64,000 nucleotides of DNA from the NCBI GenBank assembly GCA_002894665.1, contig NCRB01000006.1:1-64000 (forward strand), read 5' to 3'. The position numbers were made by a program, and so were the translations under genes. Position 1 is the stretch's first letter. The number at the start of each line of letters is the position of its first letter. Below are positions 1-8,348 of the stretch, one piece after another. The DNA comes from Salinivenus iranica (lineage in GTDB: Bacteria > Bacteroidota > Rhodothermia > Rhodothermales > Salinibacteraceae). The notes under the pieces were generated by a model, which saw only the letters and a program-made list of their open reading frames with translations, was not told the DNA's origin and did no database searches.

Positions 1-334
1 ACTCCACGAGCACTTCTTCGCTTACGCTCAGGGCGCTTCGCTCCCAGCACAGCCGAGAAGCCTCCCCGAAGGCGGCGGCTTCGACAGGAAGATGTCTCGC
101 CCGTGCTCGAAATGACGTGCTGGGGGTTCGGGATTTTGAGTTCGATTCGGCCCCCAAAGAATTAACTTGACGAAGTACTTAGCGCCGACCCAGTAAAGCG
201 GTGGGGGAAAAACGACAAGGGTCCGCGTGGCCCCTGTCGACCGGTCGCTCAGGGGACGGGCCTCGACCCAGCGGACGCGGGGCTTTTCCGCCCGCAGGAC
301 GCGCATGGATCTCAGGAACCGACGGCCGAACGGT
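1..334. other. Leading intergenic stretch, no gene recognised
   Basis: No convincing coding frame was found here; the open frames on both strands have no recognisable protein pattern. The part around 85-125 (ending CTCGAAATGACG) resembles the short dispersed intergenic repeats common in this type of genome, but no second copy is visible in the window, so this is only an impression. The region just before the carbonic-anhydrase-like gene presumably carries its promoter. Confidence 0.4.
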
Positions 335-895
335 ATGATTGACTCCTTTCTCGGGACCGAGCCGGTCTACGACGAGTCCAACTACATTGCCGAGACGGCG
401 GTCGTGGTGGGCGATGTGACCCTGGAGACGGACGCGAGCGTGTGGCATCACTGCACGCTCCGTGGCGATGTCAACTGGATTCACATTGGGGAAGAGACCA
501 ACGTGCAGGACCAGACCGTCGTCCACGTGACGCACGGCACCGCGCCGACCCGCATCGGGGCCCGTGTGACGATTGGTCACAGCGCCATTATTCATGGCTG
601 CACCATCGCCGATGAGGTGCTGGTGGGCATGGGCGCGACGATCCTCGATCATGCGGAGATCGGGCGGCACAGCATCGTGGGGGCGCGGGCGCTCGTCACC
701 AAGGACACTGAGATTCCGCCGCGGTCCCTGGTGCTGGGGCAGCCGGCCGAGGTGGTGCGGGAGCTGACGGATAAGGAGGTGGCGTCGATTCAGGAGGGGG
801 CCGCCAACTATGTCCAGTACAGCGCCGTGCACGATGGCCGGGCGCAGCCGGATGCGAATCCCTGGTACGACCCGTCGGACGCGCCCGCTCGGTGA
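335..895 (+). CDS. Gamma-carbonic anhydrase family protein (YrdA/PaaY-like)
   Basis: A 186-residue left-handed beta-helix (hexapeptide repeat) protein of the gamma-carbonic anhydrase superfamily, expected to be a trimeric cytosolic metalloenzyme. The family hallmark is clear: R43-G-D45 followed by N56-V-Q-D, and the three likely metal-ligand histidines H64, H82 and H87 (GH-x4-H spacing). Hexapeptide repeats run through about residue 150, followed by a C-terminal helix. ATG 335 was chosen because the family usually begins a few residues before the first repeat; ATG 305 in the same frame is possible, while 227 would add an implausible Arg-rich leader. CO2 hydration is likely, but many members have unproven or acyl-CoA-linked roles. 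It stands alone upstream of a hydrolase gene 95 bases away. Confidence 0.88.
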   Translation: MIDSFLGTEPVYDESNYIAETAVVVGDVTLETDASVWHHCTLRGDVNWIHIGEETNVQDQTVVHVTHGTAPTRIGARVTIGHSAIIHGCTIADEVLVGMGATILDHAEIGRHSIVGARALVTKDTEIPPRSLVLGQPAEVVRELTDKEVASIQEGAANYVQYSAVHDGRAQPDANPWYDPSDAPAR

Positions 896-990
896 GGGGC
901 ATTACGAGGGAATTGCACCGAACCGCCAACGTCGGGCGTCCGGGCGCGTCTGATTGACCTACGTGCACGTTCCGCAATTCGCACCCCCTC

Positions 991-1857
991 ATGCGCCTCC
1001 TCCTGAGCCTCCTCTGCGCCAGTGTCGTACTGGTGTCCTGCTCCTCCATCACGATTGGGGAGCAGGACGTTTTTTACCCGAAGCGGTCGGTGACGCCCGA
1101 GACGTTCGACCTCGACGATGTGGAGCTGCGCGACACGTCGGTGGCCGTGACCGACACGGTGGACGTGAACGCGTGGCATCTCACGCAGCCGGATGCGCGG
1201 GCGACGGTCCTCTTCTTTGGCGGCAATGGCTTTTACCTCGTCCAGTCCCGCGGCTATCTCCGCGCTCTAACCCGCCCGTCGGCAAACGCGCTCCTCTGGG
1301 ACTACCGGGGCTACGGGCGGAGCGAGGGGACGCCCAGTGTGGAGGCGTTTCGTGCGGACGCCCTTGCGATGTACGACCATCTCGTGGAGGCCCGCGGCGT
1401 GGACCCCGACCGACTGGTGGTGTGGGGCCACTCGCTCGGCAGTTTTCTGGCCACCCACGTGGCGGCGAACCGCTCGGTTGCGGGCGTTGTGCTCGAGAAT
1501 CCGGCCACCACCGTGGACGACTGGGTGGGCCACCTGATCCCGTGGTACGTTCGCCTGTTTCTGGGCGTCGACGTGGACCCGGTGCTCCGCAGCGAAAGCA
1601 ACCGCGAGCGCGTTCAGGCGCTTGAGGTCCCCTTGCTCACCATCGGGGGGGCGGAGGATAATGTGACGGATCCGGACATGGCCCGCGAGTTGCACGCGGC
1701 GGCCGGGTCGTCCGAGAAGGACCTCGTCATTGTGGAGGAGGGGACCCACAACGGCCTCTACGACGCCCCGGCCGTGCAGGAGGCCTACCGGACGCTTCTC
1801 AACCGGGCGGTGCCCTCGGCAAACGAACGCGGGGCGAGGGGCGGAAGCACTCGATGA
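991..1857 (+). CDS. Alpha/beta-hydrolase lipoprotein
   Basis: A 288-residue serine hydrolase of the alpha/beta fold, related to BEM46/FrsA-like hydrolases. The N-terminus is a lipoprotein signal peptide with lipobox LVSC and the lipidated Cys at residue 17, so the enzyme should be membrane-anchored and extracytoplasmic. The nucleophile elbow GHSLGS places the catalytic Ser at about 148. A likely Asp lies in GGAEDNVTDPD and the His in EEGTHNGLYD near the C-terminus, completing the triad. Substrate cannot be told from sequence; esterase or lipase-like activity on small esters is a guess. The following gene is on the opposite strand, so it is probably monocistronic. Confidence 0.85.
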   Translation: MRLLLSLLCASVVLVSCSSITIGEQDVFYPKRSVTPETFDLDDVELRDTSVAVTDTVDVNAWHLTQPDARATVLFFGGNGFYLVQSRGYLRALTRPSANALLWDYRGYGRSEGTPSVEAFRADALAMYDHLVEARGVDPDRLVVWGHSLGSFLATHVAANRSVAGVVLENPATTVDDWVGHLIPWYVRLFLGVDVDPVLRSESNRERVQALEVPLLTIGGAEDNVTDPDMARELHAAAGSSEKDLVIVEEGTHNGLYDAPAVQEAYRTLLNRAVPSANERGARGGSTR

Positions 1858-1896
1858 GAAGAGGGCGGCCGGGGCGAGCGGAACCCTCGGGAGGGG

Positions 1897-2253
1897 TTAC
1901 GCCGAGGAAGAATCCGTACGATCCGAATCGGGGGCATCCCGGCCCAGCAGGGCGCGGCGGTCGAGGCCGCTGAGGGCAAGGATGGCGCCCCCCACCGCCG
2001 TCCCGACAATCGGAAGCGGAATGCCCACCGCGATGCCGCCCAGGAGGCCCTTGCCCACGCTCATCCACGGGCCGTCGCCGCCGTACCGGGACTGCAGGAC
2101 GCTGGTGCCCAGGGTGCCGAGCACAAATCCGGCGAGGACCAGGGCCGGGGTGGAAAGGCCAAGAGACAGCACGTTTCCGGAGAAGAACAGCCAGTCGAGC
2201 CCCAGAATGGCGAGGCCGCTGGATGGGTGAAGGAACCGACGGGACGACGCCAT
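1897..2253 (-). CDS. Small integral membrane protein, unknown function
   Basis: A protein of 118 residues starting MASSRRFLHP. It has about three hydrophobic segments: one around the LAILGLDWLFFSGN motif, one in the glycine-rich stretch LVLAGFVLGTLG, and one in GLLGGIAVGIPLPIVGTAVGG. The tail is acidic and polar. The layout resembles small DUF4126/DUF456-type inner-membrane proteins, but no family signature is secure. ATG 2253 was preferred over the upstream ATG at 2325 because the extra residues are low-complexity and lack membrane character. It lies tail to tail with the preceding hydrolase gene, only 39 bases away. Confidence 0.55.
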   Translation of the reverse strand: MASSRRFLHPSSGLAILGLDWLFFSGNVLSLGLSTPALVLAGFVLGTLGTSVLQSRYGGDGPWMSVGKGLLGGIAVGIPLPIVGTAVGGAILALSGLDRRALLGRDAPDSDRTDSSSA

Positions 2254-2457
2254 AAATCGACAGGCTTGAGAAAAGAGCGGACGGGAGGGAGAGCCCGGGG
2301 GCGCTTCGGTGTTTCCCCCGGACATCCGTGGAGGTCAGGGACCACGTTGTACGGTGGGGGCCAAGGAAGCCGTTCCCGGGCGCGTTCGGCCGTGTAAACC
2401 CTCTCCCCGATGGTCCGTTGGTGGGGGCAAGATTATTTTCCATCACCCCCTTCCCGC

Positions 2458-2911
2458 ATGCTGGATCGTCTGCCGCAGAACTTTCTCTACCACATTGAGC
2501 TCTGGCTGAGCGGGGCGGCCCTGATTCTCATCTTCGGCATTCCGGAGCTTCTGGGCCCGTCGGGGGCGGAGTTTTGGCGGATCACAGCGATCATTGCCGT
2601 GGTGGTGGGGAGCCTTCACGGGGTGTTGTTCTGGGGGGCGCCGGCGCCAGCGGCAAGTGCAACGGCAGGCCATCCAGAACATCCAGGCCATGCTGGCGGA
2701 TGTCATCAAAAACCGCCTGACCGCCATCGACATGTACCTGCCGCAGGACGACGATCCGGAGCTCCTGCGACGGGAGGTGGAAGGCATTCGCACCTCGATC
2801 CGGGAGATTGCGAACGAAGTCGACACCCTGTCGGAGGAGAGCCTGGAGGCGTGGGAGGAGCGCTACGAGGAGGCCCTGCAGGGCACGCCCGTGCCGGAGG
2901 GCAGCTCGTAG
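2458..2911 (+). pseudogene. Frameshifted two-TM protein with HisKA-like helix
   Basis: Two overlapping frames make one sensible protein. From ATG 2458 the first frame encodes two transmembrane helices (around LSGAALILIFGIPELLG and ITAIIAVVVGSLHGVLFWG). At the run of six G at 2633-2638 the reading must move by one base, after which the second frame continues as a basic linker (RRRQRQVQRQ) and an acidic helical domain ending at 2911. The helical part carries ADVIKNRLTAID, which looks like a histidine-kinase dimerisation helix in which the phospho-acceptor His is replaced. The extra G could be a genuine mutation or a sequencing error; if the latter, the gene is intact at about 150 residues. Function unknown. 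Confidence 0.55.
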
Positions 2912-2912
2912 G

Positions 2913-3560
2913 TCAGAGGGCGTCGAAGGACCAGCCCCGCGGGGGCAGGGTCTCCAGAATGGTGCGTAGCGCCTGGGGGGTCACCTCCTCGCACGTCGGA
3001 TTGTCGTGCAGCACGATGACAGACCCCGGGCGGATGTGCCGGAGGATGAACCGCGAGACGCGGCGGGCGGTGGCCGTTTGGAGGTAGTCGCCGGGCATCA
3101 CGTCCCACATCACCATGCGCTGTCGATGCTCGGCACACCAGCGCCGCAGGGCGCCCGTGGGATGGCCGTACGGGGGGCGGAGGGCACGCACCGGACGGCC
3201 GGCAAGGTCTTCCAGGACCGACGTGGTTCGCTTCACCTCCCGGCGGAGGGAGTCACTGGAGACGCGCCAGGGGTCTGGATGGGTGAACGTGTGGTTCCCG
3301 ATTTGGTGGCCGGCCTCGACGATCGCCCGGACGAGGTCGGGGTGCTGGCGGGCGTGACTGCCGAGAAGGAAGTGGGTTGCGCGGGCCTCGTACGTCGCCA
3401 GGAGGTCGAGCAGGGTCCGCGTCATCTCCGTCGTGGGCCCGTCGTCGAATGTGAGGTAGGCGGTGCGGGACTGAGCCTCCACCCGCCACAGCAGGTCCGG
3501 GAAGAAACCCTGGAACGGGCGGAGGCCGTGCGTCGCAAGGTAGGGAACGAGGAGGCGCAT
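2913..3560 (-). CDS. Polysaccharide deacetylase family protein (NodB domain)
   Basis: A 215-residue carbohydrate esterase family 4 enzyme that would remove N-acetyl groups from an amino-sugar polymer. Motif 1 is TFDDGPT with D39 (catalytic base) and D40 (metal ligand). Motif 2 is NHTFTH with metal ligands H90 and H94. Motif 3 is present as RPPYGHP and the final motif as VIVLHDNP. The protein is nearly all catalytic domain, with no obvious cleavable signal peptide, so its location is uncertain. It lies 12 bases downstream of a glycosyltransferase-like gene on the same strand, giving a NodC/NodB or PgaC/PgaB-like pairing that points to exopolysaccharide or envelope glycan modification. Confidence 0.88.
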   Translation of the reverse strand: MRLLVPYLATHGLRPFQGFFPDLLWRVEAQSRTAYLTFDDGPTTEMTRTLLDLLATYEARATHFLLGSHARQHPDLVRAIVEAGHQIGNHTFTHPDPWRVSSDSLRREVKRTTSVLEDLAGRPVRALRPPYGHPTGALRRWCAEHRQRMVMWDVMPGDYLQTATARRVSRFILRHIRPGSVIVLHDNPTCEEVTPQALRTILETLPPRGWSFDAL

Positions 3561-3572
3561 GAACGGCGCGGG

Positions 3573-4652
3573 CTAGTCAGACCGAAAGGCGTCGCGGACG
3601 TGGGTCCAGGCACCAAGGAATCCGCTGGCGGGCACCGCCAGCACCAGGAACAGCTCGGCGGGTACGATGGATCGCAACAACCCGCGCTGTCCGAAGTGAC
3701 GGGCCGCCGGGACGGCCAACACCAGGTCGGCTCCCATCTTCGCCAGAAAGGCGAGGAGGACGGGCTGGCGCCAGGCCGGAAGGGCGACGGCCACTGTGCC
3801 CGTGACCAGGAAGAGGGCATGGGTCAGCCAGTAGAGAGAGACGGCGAAGGCGCCCCCGCGTCCGGACCGACGGATCGTGTGCCGGAAGCGCTGGGCCGTG
3901 GCCTCCACGTACGCCCCGAGGGACGCAGCCGGCGCGGGGCGTTGGACCTGTGCATCCGGGGCGGCCGTGGCGGAGACGGTCTCGGCGGGCGATGACGCCC
4001 CGGACGGGGGGGCGTCCCGGGTAGACCCGCCGAATCCGCGACGAACGCCGACCGCTGCGGCCGTGCGCCCAACCTGCTCGAGGGCCTGGAGGCGTGGCAG
4101 AAAGCGGTCGTTGTGCTCGTAGGTGACGGCGGTCGCCAGTCGACGGGTCTCGGGCCCGGCATGGGCGGCCACGGCGGAGAGCCACTCCGGAGAAAGCGTG
4201 GCGTGTGGGGGGAGGCGGACCAGGACGTCGCCCGACGCGTCGTCCGCAATGGATTCGGATGGGGCACCGGAGCCCGGAGAGGCGTCAGTCTCGATGACCC
4301 GAACGGACGGCTCCCGATCCGCGGCGAACGATGCCGTCGGCGGTGCAGAACGGCCCGTCTCGTCGGGGTGAGCGACGAGCACCTCGTATCGATCTGCGGG
4401 GTAGTCGCTCGTTCGGAGGGTGTCGAGAAGGTCGTCGAGGGACGCGTCGGAGGAGGCCGGGATCACGATGGAGAGGAACGGGGCCTCGGATGTGCTCGTC
4501 GAGGGGGCCGAGCGCTGGGCGCGGAAGAAGGCCACGGCGGTGCCGAACACAAACAGGATGTAGACGCCGACAACGGCGCTCAGCAAAAGAAGAACACTGG
4601 TCGGCACGGAATTGGCGGGACGCGTTGAGAAAACAACGAGAGATCCTTTCAC
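3573..4652 (-). CDS. Degenerate family-2 glycosyltransferase, membrane-bound
   Basis: A 359-residue protein with an N-terminal membrane helix (around LLLLSAVVGVYILFVFG), a GT2-like cytoplasmic domain, and three or so hydrophobic segments at the C-terminus. The GT-A start is recognisable (FLSIVIPASSD, then DYPADRYEVLVAHPD). However, the position where processive GT2 enzymes have the metal-binding DxD (DADT) reads RLPPHAT, before the conserved PEWL. The acceptor-binding ED and QxxRW motifs are also not evident; the middle is replaced by a Ser/Pro/Ala-rich low-complexity linker. Activity is therefore doubtful. It sits in an apparent operon, 24 bases after a beta-barrel gene and 12 bases before a NodB-type deacetylase. 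Start ATG 4652 gives a good N-terminal anchor. Confidence 0.72.
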   Translation of the reverse strand: MKGSLVVFSTRPANSVPTSVLLLLSAVVGVYILFVFGTAVAFFRAQRSAPSTSTSEAPFLSIVIPASSDASLDDLLDTLRTSDYPADRYEVLVAHPDETGRSAPPTASFAADREPSVRVIETDASPGSGAPSESIADDASGDVLVRLPPHATLSPEWLSAVAAHAGPETRRLATAVTYEHNDRFLPRLQALEQVGRTAAAVGVRRGFGGSTRDAPPSGASSPAETVSATAAPDAQVQRPAPAASLGAYVEATAQRFRHTIRRSGRGGAFAVSLYWLTHALFLVTGTVAVALPAWRQPVLLAFLAKMGADLVLAVPAARHFGQRGLLRSIVPAELFLVLAVPASGFLGAWTHVRDAFRSD

Positions 4653-4676
4653 CGACGAGGGGAATAAACAGATCCC

Positions 4677-5975
4677 CTACCGGAGTGACCGCGAGGTGTG
4701 GTGGGGGGGACGGATGAGGGAGAGGGGCTGATCGATGGTGAGGCGCATCGCCGAGAGCCCCTCGGGACTCACCCCAAGGGCCAGATCCACCGTGGCTCGG
4801 GGACGCATGGGCATGCGCACCGTGAGCCCGACGGACGCGGACGGACGGAGCGGGTACGTAGACGCCGCTGGCGACAGGGTCTCGTTGAAGGAGAGAACCG
4901 GCTCGAACTGAGCGGGGAGGTCGTCGTAAATGCCGGCGGCGTGCACCCCGAGGTGGCCGTCGAGGGCGAAGACGGGCGTCGTATCGATCAGGGGAAACTC
5001 GTACCGGGCCGTGGCGGTGAGGCGGTCATGCCCCACGAAGCGACTGCGCGCCCAGCCGGGCACGATCGAGCCGTCGAGCGTGGGGCGCTGGTAGAACGGA
5101 ATTGGCGCGGTGTCACGGGACCACGTGCGCACGAGGCTCGATCGCAGGAGGAGGCGGTGCCGGCCGGACAACGGAATGGAGCCGCGCACCTTCACGTCGA
5201 GCTGGTCGAAGCTGAGGGGAACCCCGCTGAGATCCACGTATCGGTCCCACTCCCCCTGCACCCGGGCCGACGGTCCCGTGCGCTCTCCGGCCGACTGGGT
5301 CTGGTACCGGATCCTCACGCCGGCCCGGACGCCCGTCTGCCGAGCTCCGGGGACCTCAGTGTCCCGCAGCCGCTCGGCGTGCCGCTGGCTCCGAGGGGGC
5401 AGCGCGGACGCGTCGCCCGTGCGGCCGGTGGTGTGAACGTGCTGCAGCGTGACGTGGGGCCGAATGTGCAGGCGCTGGCCCCACACCGCCTGCCCGACGC
5501 CAATTTGGACCCGGCCCGTGCGTTGTCGAAACGATAGACGGGCGTCGTGGGGGGCGGCCGGGCCGAGGCCGTAGAACCAACGTCGGTCTGTGTGGAGGGC
5601 CCGGGCGGTTGCGATCACGTATTGCCGGGCCGTGTCAGGGTGTGCGCTCGCAAACGAGAGGGTGGCGACCTGCTCGTGGAGGGCGGGGGCGGCCGTGAGG
5701 AGCCACTGCGCGTGGCGGCGGCCGAGGTTGTGCACGACGAGCCCGGCGCCGCTCCCGGGCCCAACGCGCGGCCCCCACACATCCAGCGGGTACACGCGGA
5801 CATTTGTGTTCAGCGTGGTGCCGCTGCCTGGAAACGAGCCCTGTGCCTGGACGGACGCGACGCTGCCCAGGAGGCCCACCAGGACCGCCAACAGGAAGAC
5901 GATCCGGAAGGGACTCCTTTTTTGGAGAGGAGCCGTGCCGTGAGAAATTGAAGGCCGGGACCAAGGTGTGTGCAT
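4677..5975 (-). CDS. Outer-membrane beta-barrel, Omp85/D15-like, no POTRA
   Basis: A 432-residue exported protein. A Sec signal precedes an AQG cleavage site at about residue 45 (a start at a later codon is possible, since the first 20 residues are unusual). The mature part is rich in alternating beta-strand patterns, and the last third contains a GWARSRFVGHDRLTATARYEFPL-like stretch matching the Omp85/D15 signature (Gly-x-x-x-x-RF-x-G then x-x-x-EYRxPL). No POTRA domains precede the barrel, unlike BamA or TamA. It is the first gene of a minus-strand cluster with a glycosyltransferase-like and a deacetylase gene, suggesting a role in polymer export or envelope assembly. Family assignment is moderate. 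Confidence 0.6.
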   Translation of the reverse strand: MHTPWSRPSISHGTAPLQKRSPFRIVFLLAVLVGLLGSVASVQAQGSFPGSGTTLNTNVRVYPLDVWGPRVGPGSGAGLVVHNLGRRHAQWLLTAAPALHEQVATLSFASAHPDTARQYVIATARALHTDRRWFYGLGPAAPHDARLSFRQRTGRVQIGVGQAVWGQRLHIRPHVTLQHVHTTGRTGDASALPPRSQRHAERLRDTEVPGARQTGVRAGVRIRYQTQSAGERTGPSARVQGEWDRYVDLSGVPLSFDQLDVKVRGSIPLSGRHRLLLRSSLVRTWSRDTAPIPFYQRPTLDGSIVPGWARSRFVGHDRLTATARYEFPLIDTTPVFALDGHLGVHAAGIYDDLPAQFEPVLSFNETLSPAASTYPLRPSASVGLTVRMPMRPRATVDLALGVSPEGLSAMRLTIDQPLSLIRPPHHTSRSLR

Positions 5976-6079
5976 CCGTGTCCGGTGTCGCCTATCATTT
6001 GGTAGCGTCGTCCGAAACGACTTCCTGGACGTCCGCTCACAGATTAACAGCCAACGAACGCTTCGTCAGCGAAAAGCCT

Positions 6080-7369
6080 ATGCGAATCCTTCTGGTCGGA
6101 AGTGGAGGGCGCGAGCACGCCCTCGCCCGGACCCTCGCCAAAAGCCGCCACACCGACACGCTCCTCATCGCCCCGGGCAATCCCGGGACGGCCCAGTGCG
6201 GCACGAATGTCGATGTCGCGGCCGACGACCTCGAAGGCCTCCTCGCCCTGGCCACGGAGCGGGACGTGGACCTGACAGTGGTTGGGCCGGAGCAGCCGCT
6301 GGTCGACGGGATCGTCGATCGCTTTGAGGCGGAGGGGCTGCGGATTGTGGGGCCGACGCAGGCGGCCGCCCGGTTGGAGGGGAGCAAGGCCTTCGCCAAC
6401 CAATTCATGAGCCGCCACGACATTCCGACGGCGTCGTTCCGCGTCTTTGAGGCGGATGAGGGAGAGGCGGCCGCCGCGTACATCGAGGACGTGGGGGCGC
6501 CCATCGTTGTGAAGGCCGATGGGTTGGCGGGCGGGAAGGGGGCCTTCGTGTGCTCGAGTGTGGAGGCGGCGCACGACGCGCTCCATCAGATCGTGGACGA
6601 CCGGGCCTTCGGGGCCGCCGGCGACCGGGTGGTGATTGAGGAGAAAATGGAGGGGGAGGAGGTGAGCGTGCTTGCCCTGACCGATGGCACGAACTACGTG
6701 CTTCTCCCGCCCTCGCAGGATCACAAGCCGATCGGCGAGGGCGGAACCGGGCCGAATACGGGGGGCATGGGGGCCTTCGCTCCGGCGCCCCTCCTGGATG
6801 CGACGGCGCTTACGGAGGTCTGCCGCCGCATCATCGAGCCGACCCTGCAGGGCATGCGGGCGGAGGGGGTACCCTACCGCGGCGTTCTGTACTGCGGCCT
6901 CATGATCACCGACGAGGGGCCGAAGGTCGTGGAGTACAACTGTCGCTTTGGGGACCCCGAAGCCCAGGTTATTCTTCCGCTCCTGGACACGGATTTGGTC
7001 GAGGTCCTGGACCGGCTGGTCCGCGGGAACTTCGAGCAGTTCTCCCTCCGCACGACCCCGGGCGCGGCGGCCTGTGTGGTGTTGGCCTCGGACGGCTACC
7101 CCATCGCCTACGACACGGGCAGGGAGATCACGGGCATTGACGACGCGGAAGCCCTCCCCGAGGTGTCTGTGATCCACGCGGGTACGCGCCGCCGCCCCGA
7201 CGGGGGGCTGGTAACGGACGGGGGGCGGGTGATGGGCGTCACGGCCCGGGGCGCCGACCTGCCGGCGGCCCTGGAGCGGGCGTACGAAGGGGCCGATCGA
7301 ATCCAGTTCCAGGGGAAGACCCTGCGCCGAGACATCGGCCAGAAGGGAATAGCTCACCTCGACACGTAA
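6080..7369 (+). CDS. purD: Phosphoribosylamine--glycine ligase (GARS)
   Basis: A 429-residue ATP-grasp enzyme that joins glycine to 5-phosphoribosylamine, forming GAR in step 2 of de novo purine synthesis (cytoplasm). The start MRILLVGSGGREHAL is diagnostic for PurD. Other landmarks are VGPEQPLVDG, the GSKAFANQFM segment, the ATP-grasp KADGLAGGKG loop, GPNTGGMGAF, and EYNCRFGDPEAQ near the active site. Length matches the family. ATG 6080 was chosen over the far-upstream in-frame ATG because the Rossmann-like N-terminus begins exactly there. The gene for the next-but-later step, purM, is about 24 kb away, so the pathway is dispersed. The beta-propeller gene follows after 25 bases and may be cotranscribed. 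Confidence 0.97.
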   Translation: MRILLVGSGGREHALARTLAKSRHTDTLLIAPGNPGTAQCGTNVDVAADDLEGLLALATERDVDLTVVGPEQPLVDGIVDRFEAEGLRIVGPTQAAARLEGSKAFANQFMSRHDIPTASFRVFEADEGEAAAAYIEDVGAPIVVKADGLAGGKGAFVCSSVEAAHDALHQIVDDRAFGAAGDRVVIEEKMEGEEVSVLALTDGTNYVLLPPSQDHKPIGEGGTGPNTGGMGAFAPAPLLDATALTEVCRRIIEPTLQGMRAEGVPYRGVLYCGLMITDEGPKVVEYNCRFGDPEAQVILPLLDTDLVEVLDRLVRGNFEQFSLRTTPGAAACVVLASDGYPIAYDTGREITGIDDAEALPEVSVIHAGTRRRPDGGLVTDGGRVMGVTARGADLPAALERAYEGADRIQFQGKTLRRDIGQKGIAHLDT

Positions 7370-7394
7370 CCCGTCACGGCCCTCTCTTTTCCCC

Positions 7395-8348
7395 GTGTGG
7401 TCCCGTACGCTTTTCTTCTTCCTGCTCGTTGGCGGTGCTGTGCCGGCCCTGTTCGGCACGGCTCCTCCTGCGGGGGAGCGCCCCGCTCCGTACCGCCGGG
7501 CCGGGGCCTCCCCGTCCGACACCCTCGAGCAGGTCCGCTTTCAGGAGGCAACGGACCTGGCCCGAGATCCGCGGGGGCGGCTGTACGTGGCGGATGCCGG
7601 CCGCGACGCGGTCGTCATCCTGTCGCCCCAAGGGCAGGAGCAGACGGTGCTGGGGGGCGCGGGCACGCGGGCCGGGCAGTTTCTGGACCCGATGGAGGTG
7701 GACCCGACGAATGGCCAGACTCTGCTTGTGGCGGACGCCGGGAACGGCCGGTTGCAGCGCTTTTCCGAGGAGCAACAGTACCTGGAGAGCCTTCCCGTGG
7801 GCCGCGACTTTGGGACGGAGCGGAACCGACGGGCCCTGGACGATGGGCGCGACGGAGCCGACGAGCGCGGGGACGGGCGGCCGATCGCGGTGGCGAGCAG
7901 CGTGGGGAACCATACGTTCGCGATTGACGAGGGCCCCGGGGTCGTCCTGAAGTGGGACGAGCAGCGGCGACCGGAGCGGATTATTGGACGGCAGATCCAG
8001 CGGAGGGGACGACTGGAACGGCCCGTGGCCCTGGCCCTGCAGGGCAGCCGCCGCTTGTACGTGGCCGATCGGGAACGCGAGGCGGTGCTTGCGTACGATC
8101 GATTTGGAACCTTCGAGCGACAGCTTCCCACCCCGCCCCTCCCCGACGTCCGGGCGCTCACGTTTCGGGCCGGGCAGCTCTGGATCGTGTGTGCGGACCG
8201 CGTGTTGGTCTGGCACGCCGCGGATCGCCGCCTGGCCGAGCGCCCCGTTGATCTGCCCGCCCCGCTCGTGGATGCCGTTCCGTTCGCCGACGGGGTGTAC
8301 CTGCTCACGAGGACGCGCCTCTGGGTGCGCGACGCGCTTCCGTCGTGA
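7395..8348 (+). CDS. Secreted NHL-type beta-propeller protein
   Basis: A 317-residue protein starting at GTG 7395, with a hydrophobic signal segment (FFFLLVGGAVPALFG) and then repeated NHL-like blades. Each has the typical D-x-x-G-x-L/l-YVADAG core (for example ARDPRGRLYVADAGRD, LLVADAGNGRLQRF and RRLYVADRERE). About five or six blades fit one closed propeller. Such proteins act as extracytoplasmic scaffolds. The stop codon overlaps the GTG start of the next gene (8345) by four bases, a classic translational coupling, so it probably works with that large outer-membrane protein. Ligand unknown. Confidence 0.75.
   Translation: MWSRTLFFFLLVGGAVPALFGTAPPAGERPAPYRRAGASPSDTLEQVRFQEATDLARDPRGRLYVADAGRDAVVILSPQGQEQTVLGGAGTRAGQFLDPMEVDPTNGQTLLVADAGNGRLQRFSEEQQYLESLPVGRDFGTERNRRALDDGRDGADERGDGRPIAVASSVGNHTFAIDEGPGVVLKWDEQRRPERIIGRQIQRRGRLERPVALALQGSRRLYVADREREAVLAYDRFGTFERQLPTPPLPDVRALTFRAGQLWIVCADRVLVWHAADRRLAERPVDLPAPLVDAVPFADGVYLLTRTRLWVRDALPS

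Noticed and set aside
2633-2638. Programmed -1 frameshift at the G run
   Set aside because: Rebuilding the protein needs a +1 (or -2) shift, not -1, so a slippery-site -1 mechanism does not fit; an indel is simpler.
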